A DNA stretch of 11,406 nt from JBGTSJ01 sp041940305. Lineage in GTDB: Bacteria; Planctomycetota; Planctomycetia; Planctomycetales; Planctomycetaceae. Made by a program: the position numbers and the translations under genes. Positions 5,915 to 11,406 of the stretch are shown here, piece by piece; position 1 is the stretch's first letter, and each line of letters begins with the position of its first letter. The notes under the pieces were generated by a model. The model did no database searches and had not been told where the DNA came from. It saw only the letters and a list, made by a program, of their open reading frames with translations. The stretch is taken from assembly GCA_041940305.1 (NCBI GenBank), contig JBGTSJ010000047.1, positions 1 through 11,406 on the forward strand, given 5' to 3'.

Positions 5915-7504
5915 TCAAGCCGCCTCCGGCCCCGCCTCCCTCACCGCCCTCGTCACCCCCTCCTGGTACTTCTTGAAGTTCTCCGCAAACAGCCCTGCCA
6001 GCCTTCCTGCAGCCGCATCGTAGGCCGATTTATCGAGCCACGTCTTGCGCGGCTGCAGCATCTCCACGGGGACGTTGGGACAGGCCGTGATCATGTCGAG
6101 CCCGAACACCCGGTCGCGACTGGTCGGCGCCTCCGACAGTGCTCCCGAGTACAGCGCGTTGATGATGGCTCGCGTATGCGCCAGCTTGATGCGCCGGCCA
6201 ACGCCGTAGCCTCCGCCGGTCCACCCGGTGTTCACCAGCCACACCTGCGACCCGTGCTTGCGAATCTTCTCGCTGAGCATCTGCGCATACTTGCCGGGAT
6301 GCCACACCAGGAACGGTCCGCCGAAGCAGGGGGAGAACGTCGCCTGCGGTTCCGTCACTCCCATCTCGGTGCCGGCGACCTTGGCGGTGTAACCGCTGAT
6401 GAAATGGTACTCGGCCTGTTCGGGAGTCAGCCGCGAGACCGGCGGCAGCACGCCGAAGGCGTCGCAGGTGAGAAAGATCACGTGCTCCGGATGTCCGGCG
6501 ACGCACGGAATCTTGGCGTTCTCGATGAATTCGATCGGATACGCCCCGCGCGTGTTCTCGGTGATACGGCGGCTGCTGAAGTCGACGATGTGCGTATCCG
6601 GCTCGTACTCCACGTTCTCCAGCACGCTGCCGAAGCAGAGCGCATCGAAGATCTGCGGCTCCGCATCGCGCGTGAGGTTGATCGTCTTCGCGTAGCAGCC
6701 CCCCTCGATGTTGAAGATGCCGTCGTCCGACCAGCAGTGCTCATCATCCCCGATCAGCAATCGCGAGGGATCGGCCGAGAGCGTGGTCTTGCCGGTCCCG
6801 GACAGCCCGAACAGCACGGCGGACGTGTCGGTCTGCGGATCGGCCGTCGCCGAGCAGTGCATCGAGAGGACGCCCTTCTTCGGCATCGCGTAATTCATGT
6901 AGGAGAAGATCCCCTTCTTCATCTCGCCTGCGTACTCAGTGCCGAGAATGATGAGCTGCTTCTCCTCCAGGCTCAGGGTGACGCTTACCGGCGACGTGAG
7001 CCCGGCCGTGTGCGGGTTGGCCGGGAACATGCCGGCGTTGATGATCACCATTTCCGGGTCGCCGAAGGACTTGAGCCCTTCGCGCGTCGGACGGATCAGC
7101 ATGTTCCACATGAACAGCGCGTGATACGGCCGCGCGCAGATGACGCGGACCTTCACGCGATGAGCCGCGGCCCAGCCGGCATAGCCGTCGATCACGTACA
7201 GCCGGTCGCGCGTGTTGAGGAAGTCGACCGCGCGCTGGCGATTGATGTAGAACGACTTCTTCTCCAGCGGGATGTTGACGCTCCCCCACCAGACGTCGCC
7301 TTTGGAGTCGGGATGCTCGACGATCCGCTTGTCCTGCGGGCAGCGGCCGGTCTTGTCGCCGGAGTAGGCGATCAACGCCCCGCGGCTGGAGATCTCGGTG
7401 TGGGCGTCGCGCGTCACTGCCTCCTTGTACAACGTCGCGGGCGATGCGTTCCGCAGCACGTCCGCCACGCGAATGCCGTGCGACGCCAGTGAGAATTCCT
7501 CCAT
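5915..7504 (-). CDS. pckA: phosphoenolpyruvate carboxykinase (ATP)
   Basis: 529 aa, normal for the ATP-dependent family (about 525-540). It converts oxaloacetate and ATP to PEP, ADP and CO2, the entry step of gluconeogenesis, in the cytoplasm. The substrate-binding region is SSRGALIAYSGDKTGRCPQD (R41 as the likely oxaloacetate/PEP ligand). The P-loop is GLSGTGKTT (233-241) and kinase motif 2 is LIGDDEH (D253/D254). Metal ligands are likely a lysine in GEMKKG (about 196-197) and H216, with D253. GYTAKVAGTE (371-380) is diagnostic of the ATP type. The ATG at 7502-7504 is preceded by gggag at good spacing. The frame runs open to 7561 but would add 19 unlike-family residues. The gene lies 159 bases downstream of ftr on the same strand and may have its own promoter in that gap. 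Confidence 0.97.
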   Translation of the reverse strand: MEEFSLASHGIRVADVLRNASPATLYKEAVTRDAHTEISSRGALIAYSGDKTGRCPQDKRIVEHPDSKGDVWWGSVNIPLEKKSFYINRQRAVDFLNTRDRLYVIDGYAGWAAAHRVKVRVICARPYHALFMWNMLIRPTREGLKSFGDPEMVIINAGMFPANPHTAGLTSPVSVTLSLEEKQLIILGTEYAGEMKKGIFSYMNYAMPKKGVLSMHCSATADPQTDTSAVLFGLSGTGKTTLSADPSRLLIGDDEHCWSDDGIFNIEGGCYAKTINLTRDAEPQIFDALCFGSVLENVEYEPDTHIVDFSSRRITENTRGAYPIEFIENAKIPCVAGHPEHVIFLTCDAFGVLPPVSRLTPEQAEYHFISGYTAKVAGTEMGVTEPQATFSPCFGGPFLVWHPGKYAQMLSEKIRKHGSQVWLVNTGWTGGGYGVGRRIKLAHTRAIINALYSGALSEAPTSRDRVFGLDMITACPNVPVEMLQPRKTWLDKSAYDAAAGRLAGLFAENFKKYQEGVTRAVREAGPEAA

Positions 7505-7658
7505 CCCTGCTGCTCCCGGGCTCTGAAACACCGCCCAACGACTCACGGCCCATCGTCCCACTCAGGGCGCGGCCTGTCAAACTTCGGTGACGTTCAACTC
7601 AGCATGCGGACATGAGACGCCCACCACGCGCTCCCCTGCGGGTCGCGGCTCAACGAGT

Positions 7659-7672
7659 CGCGGCTAACCGCG
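7659..7672. repeat. small hairpin over the ftr stop codon
   Basis: cgcgg (7659-7663) and ccgcg (7668-7672) pair around ctaa, which contains the ftr stop codon. The 9-mer gtcgcggct also occurs twice, at 7642-7650 and 7657-7665. No T-run follows, so this is recorded only as a local repeat in the ftr-pckA gap. Its role, if any, is unknown. Confidence 0.3.
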
Positions 7673-8593
7673 TGAATTCGATTGCTCACGGAGATGAATG
7701 AAGTTCTTGCCGAGACGGCCGCCGTAGTTTCCGGCCGAGATCCGCAGGAGGCCGGGAGTGTCGATCGCCGCGTTGATGGCCGCGTGCGTGGCATTGCGGA
7801 CCATGTCGAGGTCCCGGCCGTTGATGATGATCTCGGTGATTGATGCGACGCCGTCCGGCACGCGCGACTCGCTCCCCAGCTTCTCGCGCAGCGTCGGGCA
7901 GAAGGGATGATTCGTGCTGGCGATCAGAAACGAATAACGGCTGCCGGCCTTGGAGCCGCTGGCCGCGATGCCTCCAGGGAACGGTGCGATGACTCCGCGT
8001 GTGGCGCGGACGCCGGCGAGTCCGCGCTCTGCCGCCAGCAGGGCGCTATCGGCGGTGTCTCCCATGAACCAGAGGTTGCCCCCCATGATGCCGTCGCGAA
8101 AGCCGAAGCGGCGGTCCAGCACGAACTCCCCCGCCATCGTCGGGATCACCCACACCCGGCGGCCCAGTCGCGCATCGCGGAACTGATGCCCGTCCCCGAA
8201 CAGGGCGATCTTGCGGCCGAGCTTGAAATACGACTCGCTGTTGATGAGGTTGAAGCAGGCGGTGGTCGGACAGGTGAGCACGTTCTGTGCGATCCGCGTG
8301 AGGAGCGCCCGCTCCAGCGCCGGCTCCCGATCCTTGCGGAACCGCGGCACATGAAACTGCAGGACGGCGCCGGGTCGTCCGTCCGGCGTGGCATCCGGCT
8401 GATCAGTGCCGGGACCGACGTATCGGTCCAGCCCGGCCTCGCAGTCGCAAAGAATGGTGCTGGAGGCATGCCCCGTGGCCGCGTTCACCGCATGATCCAG
8501 CCACGTGCGGTCCCGCGCCGTCACCAGCACCTCCCCATAGATGCTGCGAAAGGCCTCCGCGTAGGTGTCCTCAACGATGTCGGTCCGGGGCAT
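7664..8593 (-). CDS. ftr: formylmethanofuran:tetrahydromethanopterin N-formyltransferase
   Basis: 309 aa, close to the archaeal Ftr (about 297 aa) and bacterial FhcD. It moves a formyl group between 5-formyl-H4MPT and methanofuran (or a bacterial analogue). In bacteria it acts with the FhcABC hydrolase subunits to release formate during formaldehyde oxidation or detoxification. Family sequence is dense: EDTYAEAF (8-15), TPDGRPG (69-75), NVLTCPTTACFN (104-115), GGNLWFMGDT (171-180), PFPGGIAASGSKAGSRYSFL (204-223), ATHAAINAA, and GLLRISAGNYGGRLGKN near the C-terminus. The ATG at 8591-8593 gives the expected N-terminus; no Shine-Dalgarno sequence precedes it. No other H4MPT gene (fhcA, fhcB, fhcC, mch, mtdB, fae) is in the window. 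The gene follows glcD across a repeat-like element that supplies its entire upstream region. It is sometimes named fhcD in bacteria. Confidence 0.95.
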   Translation of the reverse strand: MPRTDIVEDTYAEAFRSIYGEVLVTARDRTWLDHAVNAATGHASSTILCDCEAGLDRYVGPGTDQPDATPDGRPGAVLQFHVPRFRKDREPALERALLTRIAQNVLTCPTTACFNLINSESYFKLGRKIALFGDGHQFRDARLGRRVWVIPTMAGEFVLDRRFGFRDGIMGGNLWFMGDTADSALLAAERGLAGVRATRGVIAPFPGGIAASGSKAGSRYSFLIASTNHPFCPTLREKLGSESRVPDGVASITEIIINGRDLDMVRNATHAAINAAIDTPGLLRISAGNYGGRLGKNFIHLREQSNSRG

Positions 8594-8651
8594 CAGTCAG
8601 GTTTGAACAGGAGGAAACGGAGAAAACAGAGGGGTTTCAGGAAGGGTGGAA

Positions 8652-8681
8652 CACTAATTGACGCTAATCGGCACTAATAGC
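8652..8681. repeat. three tandem 10-bp repeats, consensus CRCTAATNRN
   Basis: Units cactaattga, cgctaatcgg and cactaatagc follow without gaps, and each carries CTAAT at the same place. The 10-base period equals about one DNA helical turn, so the motif faces the same side of the helix each time. It lies 59-88 bases upstream of the ftr start, where an activator or repressor array could sit. It also lies inside the 171-base element, so it may simply be part of that repeat. Confidence 0.5.
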
Positions 8682-8699
8682 CCACTACGCTTGTTTAGC

Positions 8700-8718
8700 C
8701 CCGGCCCATCGGGCCGGG
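8700..8718. terminator. 8-bp perfect GC hairpin inside the element
   Basis: cccggccc (8700-8707) and gggccggg (8711-8718) pair perfectly around a 3-base loop. It lies 61 bases past the glcD stop on the minus strand, where it could stall or end transcription, but the bases after it on that strand read gctaaacaa, with no T-run. The same core with a 5-base deletion occurs at 1146-1164. Confidence 0.4.
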
Positions 8719-8778
8719 CGGTTCGGGTGCTGATCTGTTGAGCGAGGCATCGGCCCTCCGTTTCCTCCTGTTCAGGCT

Positions 8779-10251
8779 TCACATCGCCGCACGGCGTCCC
8801 GGGTGTGCTCGTTCGATGTGCTCCATGCCGCAGGCGCCGGCGGTGGGGAGCATCTTCTGGGGGCTGCAGCGGCCGTCGGGGTTGAAGACGTGCCGCAGGT
8901 CTTCCATCACCGCAATGTCATTGGGCGTGAACAGCTTGTCCATGAACGAGATCTTCTCGACGCCGATGCCGTGCTCGCCCGTGACGCTGCCGCCGAGTTC
9001 GATGCAGCGGGAGAGGATCTCGTCCCCCGCTTCGATCACCCGCCGTACCTGCTCGGCGTCCCGCTCGTCGAACAGCAGGATGGGATGGATATTGCCGTCT
9101 CCCGCGTGAAATACGTTGACGATCCGCAGGCCGTACTTGGCGCTCGTGGCCGTGATGAACTCCAGGATCTCCGGCAGCCGGGTGCGGGGAACGACGCCGT
9201 CCTGCGTGCAGTAGCTGGGGGACAGCCGGCCGATCGCCCCGAACGCCTGCTTGCGGCACTTCCACAGCAGGGCCCGCTCCTGCGGCGAGTTGGCCATCCG
9301 CACTTCACGTGCGCCGTTCTCCGTGCAGAGCGCAACGATCCGCGCGGCCTCTTCGTCCACGGCCACTTCCAGTCCGTCCACCTCGATGAGCAGCACGGCC
9401 CCGGCGTCGAGCGGAAACCCGAAGTGGAACGCCTGCTCCAGCGCCCCGACGATCCCCTGGTCCATCATCTCGAGCGCCGCCGGGACGATGCCGGCCCCGA
9501 TGATCGCCGAGATCGCCTCGGTCGCAGCCCGAACCGTGTCGAACACCCCCAGCATCGTGCGATACGCCGCCGGGTCGCGCGTCAGCCGCACCCAGACCTT
9601 CGTGCAGATGCCGAATGTCCCCTCGTTCCCCACGAACAGTCCGGTGAGGTCGTAGCCGGGCAGGTCCTCGCAGGGTCCGCCGAACTGCATCACCTCGCCG
9701 CTGGGCAGCACCACTTCGACGCCGAGGACGTGGTTCACCGTCACGCCGTACTTCAGCGTGTGCGGCCCACCGGAGTTGGTCGCCACATTGCCGCCGATCG
9801 TGCAGGCTCCCTGGCTTGAGGGATCGGGGGCGTAGTGATAGCCGGTCCCCTTCAGCCGCTGCGTGAGATGCACGTTGACGAGCCCCGGCTCGACGACCGC
9901 GTACCGGTCTCGCACGTTGACCTCGAGAATCTGCCGCATGCGGGTCAGGCAGATCATCACCCCGCCCCCCACCGGCAGCGTGCCCCCCGCCAGGCTGGTC
10001 CCGGCGCCGCGAGGCACGAACGGCACGTCATGCGCATTGCAGGCCTTGACGATCGCCACGACCTGCTCGGTGGTCATGGGAAACACCACGACATCGGGCA
10101 TCCGCTTCTCGACGACGTAGCCGTCGCATTCATAGACGAGCAGTTCGTCTTCGCGCGCGATCAGGGCGTCGGGACCGACAATCGATTGCAGTTGCGAAAG
10201 CAACGAGGACCCGGTTATGCGGTTACCCGCTGGTGTGCTGACCGCGCTCAC
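8779..10251 (-). CDS. glcD: GlcD-type FAD-linked 2-hydroxyacid oxidase/dehydrogenase subunit
   Basis: 490 aa (E. coli GlcD is 499). The family oxidises glycolate to glyoxylate, or D-lactate in close relatives, with FAD. The N-terminal FAD_binding_4 domain shows PRGAGTSLAGG (80-90), DPSSQGACTIGGNVATNSGG (143-162) and VGNEGTFGI (207-215). The C-terminal FAD-oxidase domain shows NVFHAGDGNIHP (379-390) and GSVTGEHGIG (421-430). The start is GTG at 10249-10251, overlapping the stop codon of the upstream VOC gene (GTGA, 4 bases), which implies translational coupling. No other plausible start exists before the conserved region. The GlcE and GlcF subunits are not in the window, so glycolate versus D-lactate or another 2-hydroxyacid cannot be settled. 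Confidence 0.88.
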   Translation of the reverse strand: MSAVSTPAGNRITGSSLLSQLQSIVGPDALIAREDELLVYECDGYVVEKRMPDVVVFPMTTEQVVAIVKACNAHDVPFVPRGAGTSLAGGTLPVGGGVMICLTRMRQILEVNVRDRYAVVEPGLVNVHLTQRLKGTGYHYAPDPSSQGACTIGGNVATNSGGPHTLKYGVTVNHVLGVEVVLPSGEVMQFGGPCEDLPGYDLTGLFVGNEGTFGICTKVWVRLTRDPAAYRTMLGVFDTVRAATEAISAIIGAGIVPAALEMMDQGIVGALEQAFHFGFPLDAGAVLLIEVDGLEVAVDEEAARIVALCTENGAREVRMANSPQERALLWKCRKQAFGAIGRLSPSYCTQDGVVPRTRLPEILEFITATSAKYGLRIVNVFHAGDGNIHPILLFDERDAEQVRRVIEAGDEILSRCIELGGSVTGEHGIGVEKISFMDKLFTPNDIAVMEDLRHVFNPDGRCSPQKMLPTAGACGMEHIERAHPGRRAAM

Positions 10252-10661
10252 ATCTCCCCCACATCTGAAGTCTCTTCTCCGAACACCAGGTCATAACCGT
10301 CGAGATCGATAATGGAAAAATCACGAACTCCGTACGACCTCGTGATCGGGCCGTTCTCGTAGCCTGCTGGCATTGAGACCCCCTTTTCACAGAATTCGCG
10401 AAACAGGTCATCCAATGTTCCAGGTGCACAGTGGATGTGCAGGTCGTAGTTGCACCAGCCGTCGTCGACTGCTCTTGCCGCCCGGTTTGTCAAATCGGCC
10501 TCTCTGGTCTTCTGAGCCAGAAAGATCAGGCATTCGTCCCGACGGATTGCGGCGAAGCCTCCCTCCAGCGAGCCCGTAAAGAATCCCAGCTTCTCGCGGT
10601 AAAACTCAACGGAGGCTTTCAAGTCCTTCACCTGCAGGAGAGGGCTGATCTGCTTCAGCAT
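10248..10661 (-). CDS. VOC superfamily (glyoxalase/bleomycin-resistance fold) protein
   Basis: 137 aa, normal for a single VOC unit of two beta-alpha-beta-beta-beta modules. The first module opens ISPLLQVKDLKASVEFYREKLGF (5-27), the hallmark start of the family. The second has NYDLHIHC (71-78), then SYGVRDFSIIDLDGYDLVFGEE (109-130), the usual 'G.rdf.i.DpdGy.l.f.e' ending. H75 or H77 and E129 or E130 are candidate metal ligands by position. These proteins catalyse varied metal-dependent reactions or bind small molecules, so the substrate is open. Its stop overlaps the glcD start by 4 bases, which suggests a linked role with the 2-hydroxyacid oxidase, perhaps on aldehydes or hydroxyacids (inference). 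gagagcag lies before the ATG as a weak ribosome binding site. The upstream gene ends 51 bases away. Confidence 0.85.
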   Translation of the reverse strand: MLKQISPLLQVKDLKASVEFYREKLGFFTGSLEGGFAAIRRDECLIFLAQKTREADLTNRAARAVDDGWCNYDLHIHCAPGTLDDLFREFCEKGVSMPAGYENGPITRSYGVRDFSIIDLDGYDLVFGEETSDVGEM

Positions 10662-10712
10662 GAAGTTCTGCTCTCGGCATCGAGTGAGAGTGGCTTCGCT
10701 GCGATTCCCGGC

Positions 10713-11258
10713 TCATTCCGCCGATTCCAGTGGTGCGGAAACTTCCAGCAGGTCGATCGCCGGTTTGCGGTTGCAGAAGATCGTCGCGATGCGGCCGTAC
10801 GTGATGCCCCCCTCTTTCATCTGCAGGTACTTCGCCAGCGAGGGGCCGGCGGTCAGTTTGAGGATCGCGTTCAGATCCACCTGCCGCAGAACGTTGTGGT
10901 TGATGAGCACCCGACCGAGCGGAATCTTCTCACTGATGATTTCCTCACGCACTGCCTTGGTGACGTACTGGAAGTCGAACCGCACCAGTCCGAACTGCAC
11001 GACGTTGTTGGTGCCGTGCCGCGTCAGCAGGATCTTGCGGGCGTAGACGTCATCGTCCAGCTTCCGGTCGATGACGTGCACGTCCACGGGGCAGCCGTGG
11101 TACTTCTCCATCGTCACGGTCATGTGGATGTCGTGGACGAGGAGCGTCTTGTACGGCTCGGGCGTGGTGGACGCGGGGATGTACTCGACGTCCTGGACCA
11201 GCGGCTGCCCGTCCGGAAACATCGCGGCAAGCTTGTGGAATTCGTCAACGGGGTTCAC
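10713..11258 (-). CDS. chorismate-lyase-like (UbiC/DUF98 fold) protein
   Basis: 181 aa (E. coli UbiC is 165). UbiC removes pyruvate from chorismate to give 4-hydroxybenzoate. The order of landmarks matches that fold: MTVTMEKYHG (46-55), DDVYARKILL with R74 (compare the REVVL arginine of UbiC), IPLGRVLINH (112-121, compare TPLGRYLF), YGRIATIF, then RKPAIDLLEVSAP (164-176) with E172 at the place of the catalytic glutamate in KPLLLTELFLP. This comparison is from memory of the family and the overall identity is low, so the exact reaction is uncertain. The start is GTG at 11256-11258; no ATG exists between it and the in-frame stop of the upstream gene. It is in line with the VOC and glcD genes. 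Planctomycetes generally use menaquinone rather than ubiquinone, so a 4-hydroxybenzoate product would serve some other pathway. Confidence 0.6.
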   Translation of the reverse strand: MNPVDEFHKLAAMFPDGQPLVQDVEYIPASTTPEPYKTLLVHDIHMTVTMEKYHGCPVDVHVIDRKLDDDVYARKILLTRHGTNNVVQFGLVRFDFQYVTKAVREEIISEKIPLGRVLINHNVLRQVDLNAILKLTAGPSLAKYLQMKEGGITYGRIATIFCNRKPAIDLLEVSAPLESAE

Positions 11259-11306
11259 TGGCGAAGTATTTTCAACTGGTGGAAGGAATGGCCGCAGCCC
11301 GTCCGC

Positions 11307-11406
11307 TTACTCTAGCAGACGCAGCCGGGAGATGCCGCCGCCAACGAAGAAACCCAGGGCAATCGCCAAGTACCCCTTGACCGGCGTGCGTAGAATGGAG
11401 GTGAGT
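11307..11406 (-). CDS. C-terminal end of a membrane protein (cut by the window edge)
   Basis: Only the last 32 residues are visible, ending GYLAIALGFFVGGGISRLRLLE before TAA (11307-11309). They contain one hydrophobic segment of about 17 residues with a short basic tail, so the protein probably ends with a membrane helix. The next gene begins 48 bases downstream in the same frame and strand, suggesting co-transcription. A UbiA-type prenyltransferase would suit a chorismate-lyase-like neighbour, but nothing in these residues proves it. Confidence 0.5.
   Translation of the reverse strand, partial: LTSILRTPVKGYLAIALGFFVGGGISRLRLLE

Larger units (their letters stand above)
8604..8774. mobile_element. 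171-base MITE-like element with 19-bp terminal inverted repeats
   Basis: tgaacaggaggaaacggag at 8604-8622 is the exact reverse complement of 8756-8774. The 171-base unit between these ends has no gene. It holds three 10-bp repeats (8652-8681) and an 8-bp GC hairpin (8700-8718), and part of its core recurs at 1146-1164. It fills nearly all of the glcD-ftr gap, from 4 bases after the glcD stop to 10 bases before the ftr start. Its size, perfect ends, lack of coding sequence and inner structure resemble a MITE. No clear target-site duplication is seen (ggtt on one side, ggct on the other). Alternatively, when transcribed by read-through from glcD, it could fold into a long-stem RNA domain that regulates ftr. 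Confidence 0.5.

Noticed and set aside
6176..7492. 438-codon plus-strand frame antisense to pckA
   Set aside because: pckA is unmistakable on the minus strand. The antisense frame is a third-position GC artefact rich in Arg, His and Asp.
7505..7561. 19-residue N-terminal extension of pckA
   Set aside because: The internal ATG at 7502-7504 has gggag upstream and the extension does not resemble PEPCK N-termini.
8652..8681. CRISPR array
   Set aside because: The units are 10 bases long and gapless, with no spacers and no cas genes.
8596..8782. Target-site duplication around the inverted-repeat element
   Set aside because: The flanks ggtt and ggct differ and no longer direct repeat was found, so transposition is not proven.

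Overview
The window is GC-rich bacterial chromosome, most likely from a planctomycete (Planctomycetota). The main clue is a complete formylmethanofuran:tetrahydromethanopterin formyltransferase gene (ftr/fhcD) among otherwise ordinary bacterial genes. Bacterial copies of this C1-transfer gene are known mainly from planctomycetes and methylotrophic proteobacteria. Weak Shine-Dalgarno sites, long gaps between genes and large predicted lipoproteins with haem or metal-binding cysteine motifs fit the same assignment. This is inference; no marker gene is present.

Left part (1-2326). A possible tail of a plus-strand gene (1-42) faces two minus-strand lipoprotein genes. The upstream one (1211-2326) ends in a c-type haem motif (CNPCH) in a cytochrome c'/c556-like arrangement. 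The downstream one (109-1059) ends in a TRASH/YHS-like cysteine cluster. A 398-base gene-free stretch (2327-2724) separates them from the plus-strand genes and must hold the divergent promoters. It contains one good inverted repeat.

Middle (2725-5873, plus strand). ilvN and ilvC form a branched-chain amino acid unit with a strong hairpin between them. A small tail-anchored membrane protein of unknown function follows, then a 253-base gap with two adjacent hairpins, then ispD of the MEP isoprenoid pathway.

Right part (5915-11406, all minus strand). In order of transcription: the tail of a membrane protein, a chorismate-lyase-like (UbiC fold) protein, a VOC/glyoxalase-fold protein, a GlcD-type FAD oxidase overlapping the VOC gene by 4 bases, ftr, and ATP-dependent PEP carboxykinase (pckA). 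The 185-base gap between glcD and ftr is almost filled by a 171-base element with 19-bp perfect terminal inverted repeats. Inside it are an array of three 10-bp repeats and an 8-bp GC hairpin. Part of its core recurs with a 5-base deletion at 1146-1164. This MITE-like or structured-RNA element is the least explained object in the window. The ftr gene lies away from other fhc or H4MPT genes but close to a chorismate-lyase-like gene, which raises a speculative link to cofactor or quinone supply.
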